Below, piece after piece: positions 42,598-49,476 of a DNA stretch of 64,000 nt (positions within the stretch are counted from its first letter, which is position 1; every line of letters starts with the position of its first letter). The stretch lies in contig NZ_CP121464.1 in assembly GCF_029690045.1 (NCBI RefSeq), positions 496,001 through 560,000 on the forward strand, given 5' to 3'. The position numbers were made by a program, and so were the translations under genes. The stretch is from Janthinobacterium rivuli (lineage in GTDB: Bacteria; Pseudomonadota; Gammaproteobacteria; Burkholderiales; Burkholderiaceae_D). The notes under the pieces are model-generated. The model did not search any database and was not told the origin of the DNA. It saw only the letters and a program-made list of their open reading frames with translations.

Positions 42598-43746
42598 ATG
42601 CAGCGACGCTTACGGCTGGGCATGGTAGGGGGCGGGCAGGGCGCATTCATCGGCGCCGTGCACCGCATCGCGGCGCGCATCGACGACCAGTACGAGCTGG
42701 TGGCGGGCGCCCTGTCGTCCGATCCGCAGCGGGCGCGCGACAGCGGCGCCGCGCTGCACCTGGCGCCCGAGCGCAGCTATTGCGATTACCGCGCCATGGC
42801 GCAGGCGGAGGCCGCGCGCGCTGACGGCATCGAAGCCGTGGCCATCGTCACGCCGAACCATTTACATGCGCCCGTCGCCACGGCGTTCCTGGAAGCGGGC
42901 ATCCACGTGATCTGCGACAAGCCGCTGGGAATTTCCCTGGCGGAAGGGCAAAAGCTGGCGGCGCTGGCCCAGCAGAAAAATTTGCTTTTCGCACTCACGC
43001 ATACCTACAGCGGCTACCCGCTGCTGCGCCACGCCCGGGCCATGGTCGAGGCGGGCGAGATCGGCGAGCTGCGCCTCGTACAAGTGGAATATTCGCAGGA
43101 TTGGCTGGCCGATGCCATCGCGGCGGGCGGCATGAACGAAGGCAACTGGCATAACGACCCGCACAAGGCCGGCCCCGGCGGCACCCTGCTCGACGTGGGA
43201 CTGCACGCCTACCACCTGGCGCAATTCGTCAGCGGACTGACGCCCGAATCCGTGCTGGCGGAACTGTCGACCTTTGTTCCGAATCGCAGCCTGGACGACC
43301 ACGTGCAGGTAATGCTGCGCTATGCCAACGGAGCCAAGGGCACTCTATGGGCCAGCCAGGTGGCCACCGGTTGCGAAAACACGGTGCGCTTGCGCCTGTT
43401 CGGCAGCAAGGCGCAGCTCGATTTTGACCAGGAAAAACCAAATGAGCTGTGGTGTACGCCGCAGGGTGGCAACCGCCAACTGCTGCGTCCGGGCCGGGTC
43501 GACAGCGCCGCCGCGCGCCACGCCACGCGCGTGCCGGCCGGCCATCCGGAGGGGTATCTGGAAGCGTTCGCGCAGCTGTACCTGGATGCGGCCCTGGCCA
43601 TCCGCGCCTTGCAATCGGGCTTGCCCGTGCCCAAGGAAGCCAGTTGGCTGCCCACCGTCACCGACGGCGTGGCCGGCCTGGCTTTTGCGGAAGCCGTGCT
43701 GCGCAGCCATGCCAATGGCGCGAGCTGGACGACCCTGGCAAGCTGA
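42598..43746 (+). CDS. Gfo/Idh/MocA-family sugar oxidoreductase
   Basis: The 382-residue protein has an N-terminal Rossmann motif (LGMVGGGQGAFIGAVH), the hallmark CDKPLG (Lys for catalysis) and PNHLH. In the C-terminal domain, a long WHNDPHKAGPGGTLLDVGLHAYHL segment (split Asp/His catalytic residues) follows. These NAD(P) enzymes oxidise sugars, inositols or glycosides. AAGGAGA precedes the ATG. With the isomerase-like protein and the RbsACB-type importer it probably forms a catabolic route for an unusual sugar or cyclitol. Confidence 0.87.
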   Translation: MQRRLRLGMVGGGQGAFIGAVHRIAARIDDQYELVAGALSSDPQRARDSGAALHLAPERSYCDYRAMAQAEAARADGIEAVAIVTPNHLHAPVATAFLEAGIHVICDKPLGISLAEGQKLAALAQQKNLLFALTHTYSGYPLLRHARAMVEAGEIGELRLVQVEYSQDWLADAIAAGGMNEGNWHNDPHKAGPGGTLLDVGLHAYHLAQFVSGLTPESVLAELSTFVPNRSLDDHVQVMLRYANGAKGTLWASQVATGCENTVRLRLFGSKAQLDFDQEKPNELWCTPQGGNRQLLRPGRVDSAAARHATRVPAGHPEGYLEAFAQLYLDAALAIRALQSGLPVPKEASWLPTVTDGVAGLAFAEAVLRSHANGASWTTLAS

Positions 43747-43762
43747 CTGTTACACTGGAGCC

Positions 43763-44053
43763 ATGCGCTCCTTTACCATCACCATCCTTCCGCAAGGCTG
43801 GCAATTCCCGGCCGACGCGGGCACGACCATCTTAGCCGCCGCTGAGCTGGCCGGTATCCGCCTGCTCAGTTCCTGCCGCAATGGCACTTGCCGCACCTGC
43901 CTCTGCCACATGCCTGCAGGCCAGGTGCGCTACACGGTGGACTGGCCCGGCATCAGCCCCGATGAACGGCTCGACGGCTACATCCTGCCCTGCGTGGCCG
44001 TGGCCGAAAGCGACCTCACCATGCAGGCGCGCGCCGTGCGCACGGGCGCCTGA
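43763..44053 (+). CDS. Plant-type [2Fe-2S] ferredoxin
   Basis: The 96-residue protein has the ferredoxin pattern Cys38-x4-Cys43-x2-Cys46 and Cys77 in CRNGTCRTC and LPCVAV. An extra Cys48 lies next to the cluster. The start at 43763 has GGAG 3-6 bases upstream, unusually close. It lies 16 bases after the oxidoreductase gene and could be read through from it. Its redox partner is not evident in the window. Confidence 0.85.
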   Translation: MRSFTITILPQGWQFPADAGTTILAAAELAGIRLLSSCRNGTCRTCLCHMPAGQVRYTVDWPGISPDERLDGYILPCVAVAESDLTMQARAVRTGA

Positions 44054-44054
44054 A

Positions 44055-44366
44055 TCAGGAGGACTTGCCGCCCTTGAGGCGCTGCAGCAGCGCGTCCACG
44101 CTGTCGCTGACTGGCAAGCCGTGGCGGCGCAGCAACTGCACGTGTAGCACGAGGTTTTCCAGCACCAGCTTGGCCGCCACGGCCAGCAGGGCCAGGTTGC
44201 GGTCTTCCGGGCTGAAACTTTCCATCGCGTCGGCCATCTCGCACAGGTGGTTGGCGATCAGCCCGCGCAATTCCTGCTCGTCGAAGGGCAAGTCGGCAAA
44301 ATCGATGGGATCGGCCACTTCCACTTCCTGCATCAGCACCGCTAGTTCTTCCGGGGTAATCGTCAT
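44055..44366 (-). CDS. Hypothetical protein, helical
   Basis: A 103-residue, Leu-rich acidic helical protein (EELAVLMQEVEVADPIDFA, LRGLIANHLCEMADAMESF, NLALLAVAAKLVLENL). It has a strong AAGGAGG before the ATG at 44366, which supports real expression. It converges on the ferredoxin gene (one base between the stops) and is divergent from the MoaD-like gene. I do not recognise a family. Confidence 0.65.
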   Translation of the reverse strand: MTITPEELAVLMQEVEVADPIDFADLPFDEQELRGLIANHLCEMADAMESFSPEDRNLALLAVAAKLVLENLVLHVQLLRRHGLPVSDSVDALLQRLKGGKSS

Positions 44367-44458
44367 GCCTGGCCTCCTTGTGTGCTTGCCTCTATTTTAA
44401 TTGTATTGGCCGCAAAGCGGACTAGAATGAGTCGAGGCCGACGACGTCGAAGGGCAGC

Positions 44459-44728
44459 ATGGCGCATCTGCATTTTACGCAACAACTGGCACGCTTCTTG
44501 GACGTCCCCACGCTCGAGGTGGTCGCGCCACGCCTGCGCGCCGCCTTGGATAGCGCGTTTGCGCAGCAGCCGCGCCTGCGCGGTTATGTGCTCGACGAGC
44601 AGGGGGCCTTGCGTCCCAATGTGGTGATCTTCATCGACGGCGCCCGCTGCCGCGAGCGGCGCGTGCTCGACGATGCCTTGCGGCCCGACAGCCAGGTGTA
44701 TATCTTGCAGGCCCTTTCAGGAGGTTGA
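44459..44728 (+). CDS. MoaD/ThiS-family ubiquitin-like protein
   Basis: The 89-residue beta-grasp protein has strands HLHFTQQLARFL and EVVAPRLRAALDSAF, then VVIFIDGARC, DSQVYILQALSGG. It ends exactly in Gly-Gly, the C-terminus that MoaD/ThiS proteins need for adenylation and thiocarboxylation or conjugation. No E1-like or MoaE partner is adjacent. The ribosome site AGGAGGT of the next gene (44719-44725) is coded by its last codons, so it is tightly coupled to the beta-propeller gene. Confidence 0.82.
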   Translation: MAHLHFTQQLARFLDVPTLEVVAPRLRAALDSAFAQQPRLRGYVLDEQGALRPNVVIFIDGARCRERRVLDDALRPDSQVYILQALSGG

Positions 44729-44732
44729 TGCC

Positions 44733-45839
44733 ATGACAGCAGTCCCGCAGCGCGCGTATCTCGGCACCCGCAAGGGCTTGTTCCAGTTCGATGTCGATGC
44801 GGCCGGCGCCTGGCAGCTGGCGCTGGTGCAGTTTGCCGGCGATCCCGTTTCCATGCTGCTGCACGATGGCCGCGACGGCACCTTGTATGTCGCCCTGAAC
44901 CTGGGGCATTTCGGCGCCAAGCTGCACCGCCTCGACGCGGGTGCCAGCGCGTGGCAGGAAGTCGCCGTGCCCGCCTATCCCGCCAAGCCGGAAGACAGCA
45001 CCGATAGCGTGGACTGGGCCTTGCAGCAGATCTGGTCGCTGGCGGCGGGCGGCGCGGACCAGCCCGGCGTGCTGTGGGCGGGCACCCTGCCTGGCGGCCT
45101 GTTCCGTTCAAGCGACCGCGGCGACAGCTGGCAACTGGTGGAATCCTTGTGGAACGTGCCGCAGCGGGCGCAGTGGTTTGGCGGCGGCTACGACGTGCCT
45201 GGTATCCACAGCATTTGCGTCGACCCGCGCGACAGCCAGAAGGTGCTGGTCGGCGTGTCCTGCGGCGGCGTGTGGCAAACGCTCGATGGCGGCGCCAGCT
45301 GGAGCCTGAGCGCGACGGGCATGCGCGCCGACTACATGCCGCCCGAGCTCGATGAAAACGAAGCCGTGCAAGACCCGCACCGCATCGTGCGCAGCACCGG
45401 CACGCCGGACGCGCTGTGGTGCCAGCACCATAACGGCATCTGGCGCTCGGACGATGCCGGCTGGCACTGGCAGGAAGTCACGACGGCGCCGCTGTCGCAT
45501 TTCGGCTTTGCCGTGGCCGTGCATCCGCGCGATGGCGACACGGCCTGGTTCGTGCCGGCGCAGGCGGACGTGCTGCGCATTCCCATCGATGGCGCGCTGG
45601 CCGTCACGCGCACGCGCGATGGCGGTAAAACCTTCAAGGTCTTGCGCGCGGGCTTGCCGCAGCAGCATTGCTACGACCTCATCTATCGCCACGGGCTGGC
45701 GCTGGCCGATGATGGACGCAGTTTATTGATGGCGTCGACGACGGGCGGCGCCTGGTATTCGGGCGACGAGGGCGAACACTGGCAGACCATCTCTGCCCAC
45801 TTGCCGCCCGTTTATGCCGTCTGTTTTGCCACGCCGTAG
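44733..45839 (+). CDS. BNR/Vps10-like beta-propeller protein
   Basis: The 368-residue protein has repeated Asp-box/BNR-like motifs (SSDRGDSWQLV, TLDGGASWSLS, SDDAGWHWQEV, TRDGGKTFKVL, SGDEGEHWQTI), so it is a five-to-seven-bladed sialidase-type propeller. It lacks a signal peptide and the Arg triad of sialidases, so it is unlikely to be a sialidase. It begins 4 bases after the MoaD-like gene, with a near-perfect ribosome site. Its 3' end overlaps the convergent TetR gene by 28 bases. Confidence 0.8.
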   Translation: MTAVPQRAYLGTRKGLFQFDVDAAGAWQLALVQFAGDPVSMLLHDGRDGTLYVALNLGHFGAKLHRLDAGASAWQEVAVPAYPAKPEDSTDSVDWALQQIWSLAAGGADQPGVLWAGTLPGGLFRSSDRGDSWQLVESLWNVPQRAQWFGGGYDVPGIHSICVDPRDSQKVLVGVSCGGVWQTLDGGASWSLSATGMRADYMPPELDENEAVQDPHRIVRSTGTPDALWCQHHNGIWRSDDAGWHWQEVTTAPLSHFGFAVAVHPRDGDTAWFVPAQADVLRIPIDGALAVTRTRDGGKTFKVLRAGLPQQHCYDLIYRHGLALADDGRSLLMASTTGGAWYSGDEGEHWQTISAHLPPVYAVCFATP

Positions 45840-46435
45840 TAGCACAGGAAGATATCGACGGCCAGTTCCGTCACTTCGCGCCGGCGTGCCGGGCCCAGCA
45901 GAGGCTCGCCCATGGTGATCTGCGGCCAGAAGGCAAAGGTTTTTAAAGGCGACATCAAGAGGTGCGCCACTTCCAGCGTCTCGCCTGCCTTGATGCGCCC
46001 GTCTTGCTGCGCCGCGCGGATCCAGATATTCAGGCCCGTTTCCTTTTCATTCAGGCGCGCAACCATGGCTTGCGCGCGCTCGGGCGAATGGATGGTTTCG
46101 CCAAAGATCACGCGCGCCAGGTCGATGAAGGCCGCGTCGCACAGCAACACCATTTTCTGCTCGACCAGGGCCAGCACCTGCGGCCGTAGCGGCTGGTCGG
46201 CAACATAGGGCACGGCGGGCTGGGCCACGCTGCTTTCCCACATGCGTTGCAGGATTTCCGCGAACAACTCGTCCTTGCTGGGGAAATGGTTGTACACGGT
46301 GCGCTTGGAAACGGCGGCCGTGGCGGCGATCCTGTCCATGCTGGTCGCATCAAAACCGTGGTCGCGGAACTCGGCGATGGCGGCATCGACGATGGCGACG
46401 CGCTTGCGGTCGGTGAGGCGTTGCGGTGCGGCCAT
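45812..46435 (-). CDS. TetR-family transcriptional regulator
   Basis: The 207-residue repressor has an N-terminal TetR helix-turn-helix (AIVDAAIAEFRDHGFDATSM, AATAAVSKRTVYNHFPSKDELFAEIL) and a C-terminal helical ligand/dimer domain of the TetR_C type. AAGGAGA precedes the ATG at 46435; the open frame to 46891 is spurious. It is divergent from the MBL-hydrolase gene, with a 15-bp palindrome between them (46499-46513), so it probably controls that gene and itself. Confidence 0.9.
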   Translation of the reverse strand: MAAPQRLTDRKRVAIVDAAIAEFRDHGFDATSMDRIAATAAVSKRTVYNHFPSKDELFAEILQRMWESSVAQPAVPYVADQPLRPQVLALVEQKMVLLCDAAFIDLARVIFGETIHSPERAQAMVARLNEKETGLNIWIRAAQQDGRIKAGETLEVAHLLMSPLKTFAFWPQITMGEPLLGPARRREVTELAVDIFLCYYGVAKQTA

Positions 46436-46498
46436 GGCTGAAAATCTCCTTTGAAAACAATATTTTACACCTCCTGGTTTACTTTGCCAGAAATAGGA

Positions 46499-46513
46499 AC
46501 TACACTGTGTAGT
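46499..46513. promoter_or_regulatory. Probable TetR operator
   Basis: ACTACAC-T-GTGTAGT is a perfect 15-bp odd-centre palindrome in the 115-base gap between the divergent TetR and MBL-hydrolase genes. The size, symmetry and place are typical of TetR-family operators. Confidence 0.75.
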
Positions 46514-46550
46514 GTAATTTAATCCTTGTACATTCCTTGCCGGGCCACAT

Positions 46551-47648
46551 ATGCACTTGCACCGAGCCGCACGTCGTCTCTTCTTTCTGGGAGTCCTGAT
46601 CATCATGAGTTCTTGCACCCTGCGCGCCGCGCCTGCCGCGCCCGCTGAATCCCCACAACGCCACGAAGGCAAGTTCCGCAATCCTGTGGAAATGTACAAA
46701 CTGGGCACGGCAGCGACGCTCAAGCTGCTGTGGACATTTGTCTTTGATAAACCGGACAGCACGGTGCCGGCCGCTACCGTGCCCGTGCAAGCCTTGAGCC
46801 GGGCGCAGCTGCTGGCCGCGCCCGATAACAGTCTGTTTCGCCTCGGCCACTCGACCCTGCTGTTGAAACTGAACAATGAATTCTTCCTCACGGATCCCGT
46901 GTTTTCCGAGCGCGCCTCGCCGGTGCAGTGGGCCGGACCGAAGCGCTTTCACCAGCCGCCCATCAGCATCGCCGACTTGCCGCCGATCAAGGCCGTGATC
47001 CTGTCGCATAACCATTACGACCACCTCGACTATGCTGCCGTGCTGCAACTGGCCGCCAAGACGGGACATTTTGTTGCGCCGCTGGGCGTGGGCGACACCT
47101 TGGTCGAATGGGGCGTGCCGAAGGACAAGGTACAGCAATTCGACTGGTGGCAAGGCACGACGATTGCCGGCGTGAAACTCGTTGCCACGCCATCGCAGCA
47201 TTTCTCGGGACGCGGCTTGTTTGACAGCAATCAAACCCTGTGGGCGTCATGGGTGATCGACGCGCCCGAGGTACGCGTGTTTTTCAGCGGCGACTCCGGC
47301 TATTTCGACGGTTTCAAGCAGATCGGCGACAAGTACGGCCCGTTCGACATGACCATGATCGAAACGGGCGCCTACGACAAGCTGTGGCCGGACGTGCACA
47401 TGCAGCCGGAACAGACCTTGCAAGCCCACCTGGACTTGCGCGGCAAGTGGCTGATGCCCGTGCACAACGGCACCTTTGACCTGGGGCTGCACGCCTGGCA
47501 TGAACCGTTTGACCGCATCACGGGGCTGGCGGCCAAGCAGGGCGTGAACCTGGCCACGCCGCAGATGGGCGAGGCGGTCGACCTGGCGCAGCCGAAAAAA
47601 GGTGAAAAATGGTGGCTGGCGATGCTCGAAGAAGAAATGGGCCAGTAA
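46551..47648 (+). CDS. MBL-fold hydrolase lipoprotein (UlaG/NAPE-PLD-like)
   Basis: The 365-residue protein has an N-terminal lipobox-like IMSSC (Cys22) and a metallo-beta-lactamase fold: SHNHYDHLD (HxHxDH zinc motif), TPSQHFSGRG (His), FFSGDSGYFD (Asp), PVHNGTFDL (His). It resembles the NAPE-hydrolysing phospholipase D/UlaG branch. Membrane attachment suggests action on lipids or cell-surface compounds. The start at 46551 keeps the signal; a later ATG at 46605 would remove it. It is divergent from the TetR gene. Confidence 0.85.
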   Translation: MHLHRAARRLFFLGVLIIMSSCTLRAAPAAPAESPQRHEGKFRNPVEMYKLGTAATLKLLWTFVFDKPDSTVPAATVPVQALSRAQLLAAPDNSLFRLGHSTLLLKLNNEFFLTDPVFSERASPVQWAGPKRFHQPPISIADLPPIKAVILSHNHYDHLDYAAVLQLAAKTGHFVAPLGVGDTLVEWGVPKDKVQQFDWWQGTTIAGVKLVATPSQHFSGRGLFDSNQTLWASWVIDAPEVRVFFSGDSGYFDGFKQIGDKYGPFDMTMIETGAYDKLWPDVHMQPEQTLQAHLDLRGKWLMPVHNGTFDLGLHAWHEPFDRITGLAAKQGVNLATPQMGEAVDLAQPKKGEKWWLAMLEEEMGQ

Positions 47649-47649
47649 T

Positions 47650-47982
47650 TTACGCCGTCACATCGATCAGGCGTCCCAGGGTCTGGCCATAGCCGTTCAG
47701 CTGGGGCGTGCTTTTCGGCGCGGCGGGGATGGCTTGTTGCGGCACGGCCACCTTGATCGCCTGGTCCAGCTGCGGCGCCTTGATGGCGGTGGGGGCATCG
47801 GCCTGGGCTTGCTGGCTGCTGCGCTGCGTCTGGCTCAGCGATTCCTGTTCCCGCGCCAGCAGCTGGCGGCTTTGCGCCAGCTGTTCACTGTCGCGCTGTA
47901 CCTGGTTCTGGCCTTGCTCGACCCGGCGCTGCGCCGTGGCCAGCGAGGCTTGCAAGTTGTTGACAGACGTTAGCGTGACCAC
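47650..47982 (-). CDS. Small coiled-coil protein of unknown function
   Basis: The 110-residue protein is Gln/Ser-rich and predicted coiled-coil over about residues 10-60 (ASLATAQRRVEQGQNQVQRD, EQLAQSRQLLAREQESL), followed by a Pro/Ala-rich tail ending in GQTLGRLIDVTA. I start it at a GTG (47982) with AAAGG 8 bases upstream; the open frame to 48063 has no ribosome site. It converges on the MBL gene. A similar Gln-rich coiled coil occurs in small secreted or flagellar-type proteins, but I assign no function. Confidence 0.6.
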   Translation of the reverse strand: MVTLTSVNNLQASLATAQRRVEQGQNQVQRDSEQLAQSRQLLAREQESLSQTQRSSQQAQADAPTAIKAPQLDQAIKVAVPQQAIPAAPKSTPQLNGYGQTLGRLIDVTA

Positions 47983-48426
47983 ATTGTTCACCTTTGAAAG
48001 TATGTCCAGGCGTGTACAGAAAAGAGGGGAGTCCAGGAAGATGTGCGGCGCCAGACGCAACATGTCTGGCGGTAACCTTTACCTGAATCAAGAGTAGGAC
48101 AAATTCTCGCACAGTTCCAGTAAATATGTTTTCTTGATAATGCTGTCGCGTGCGCCCTGTGTTGTCGACACGGCATGCCAAAGGTGAGCCAGTGATTGTC
48201 GAAGTGAGCACATGCTGTCGCCTTCGAGCATTGTTTATCAGCCATCGGCGCTGCAGTGCCATAGAGAGGCACAAGTGCTCACATTTAAAACGTTGCTTTT
48301 TAGATAGTCAATGTATTGTTGTTTTTGTACCATGTCTGCGCACGTTACTGCGCGGCCTGTTTGGCGCTCTGGGCTATAATTGACGGTCAGAGTTGGTTTC
48401 TTTTGCCATACAGACAGGTAGTTAAC
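47983..48426. other. Intergenic region with inverted GTGAGCAC repeats and a -10 site
   Basis: No credible gene. It is less GC-rich than its surroundings. GTGAGCAC (48204-48211) and its reverse complement GTGCTCAC (48275-48282) lie 63 bases apart, possibly paired sites for a looped repressor. A perfect -10, TATAAT (48375-48380), lies 47 bases before the LacI-family ATG, without an obvious -35. Confidence 0.5.
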
Positions 48427-49437
48427 ATGAATCTCAAGAGCCTCGCAATTGCCCTCGGCATGTCGAAAACGACAGTCAGCAGGGCGTTGAACGGCTATCC
48501 GGAAGTCAATTCCCGCACCCGTGAAATCGTCCTGGCCGCCGCCAAGAAAGTCGGCTACCGGCCCAACCCGCTCGCGCGCAGCCTGGCCGTCGGTCGCACC
48601 AATGTGCTGGGCATGATCTATCCCCTGCTTCCCAGCGACCTGGGCGACAGCGTCTTTCTTTCCGTGGTCAATGGCATGTCCGACGCCGTCGAAGCGTCGA
48701 AGATGAGTTTGATCATCGCTCCCGTGTCGCCGCAGAATGAACAGCCGTCATATGAAAACATGGTGCGCGGGCGCCAGGTCGATGGCCTGGTGGTGGGGCG
48801 CACCAAGGTGGTTGACGAGCGCATCGCTTACCTGACGAAAGTCGGCTTTCCTTTTGTCGCGAATGGCCGCACGCGCATCGACGCGCCGTACGCGTATTTT
48901 GACTACGACAACGACACGGGCATCGACCTGGCCGTGTCCTTCCTGGCGGCGCACGGCCACCAGCGCATCGCCCTGCTGAGCGCGCCGCTGGCGCTGCATT
49001 TTGCGTATGAGCGCAAGGAAAGCTTTATCCGCTGCATGGCGCAAGCGGGCTTGCCGGTCGATCCCGCCTATCTGCTCGACAACACTTTTGACCGCCGCAG
49101 CGGCTACCAGGCCATGCAGCAATTGCTGGCCTGCTCGCCCCGTCCGACGGCCGTCATCGTCGACAACCATTTGTCCGGCGTCGGCGTGGTGCGCGCGCTG
49201 ATGGATGCGGGCATCGAGATCGGCAAGGAAATCTCCGTCATCGTCTGGGGCAATGTGGAAGACACCTTGATTGGCATCAACGTCACCACCATCGACCAGC
49301 CCGACCTGCGCCGCGCCGGCGCCAAGATGGTTGAAATGCTGCAATCGCTGCTGGCCGGCACGCCGCCGGAACGGCTGCAGGAAATCTGGCAACCGGTGCT
49401 GTTGCCGGGGGCGACGGTGGGGCGCTGTCCCGACTGA
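48427..49437 (+). CDS. LacI-family transcriptional regulator (orphan)
   Basis: The 336-residue protein has the LacI helix-turn-helix at the extreme N-terminus (MNLKSLAIALGMSKTTVSRAL), a NPLARSLAVGRT hinge, and a periplasmic-binding-like effector domain (VLGMIYPLLPSD, YDNDTGIDLAVSFLAAHGH, IVDNHLSGVGVVRAL, TTIDQPDLRRAGAKMVEML). It resembles AglR-type regulators of sugar uptake. No sugar genes adjoin it, so its target lies elsewhere. AGGTAG precedes the ATG. A bidirectional terminator follows. Confidence 0.9.
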   Translation: MNLKSLAIALGMSKTTVSRALNGYPEVNSRTREIVLAAAKKVGYRPNPLARSLAVGRTNVLGMIYPLLPSDLGDSVFLSVVNGMSDAVEASKMSLIIAPVSPQNEQPSYENMVRGRQVDGLVVGRTKVVDERIAYLTKVGFPFVANGRTRIDAPYAYFDYDNDTGIDLAVSFLAAHGHQRIALLSAPLALHFAYERKESFIRCMAQAGLPVDPAYLLDNTFDRRSGYQAMQQLLACSPRPTAVIVDNHLSGVGVVRALMDAGIEIGKEISVIVWGNVEDTLIGINVTTIDQPDLRRAGAKMVEMLQSLLAGTPPERLQEIWQPVLLPGATVGRCPD

Positions 49438-49445
49438 ATAAAAAA

Positions 49446-49476
49446 AACGCAGAGCCGAGGCTCTGCGTTGTTTTTT
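49446..49476. terminator. Bidirectional terminator
   Basis: AACGCAGAGCC (49446-49456) pairs with GGCTCTGCGTT (49459-49469), with an A run on the left and TTTTTT on the right. It ends both the LacI-family gene and the convergent minus-strand oxidoreductase gene, whose stop it touches. Confidence 0.9.

Noticed and set aside
46436..46891. N-terminal extension of the TetR protein
   Set aside because: It runs through the intergenic operator and into the divergent gene; AAGGAGA before 46435 fixes the start.
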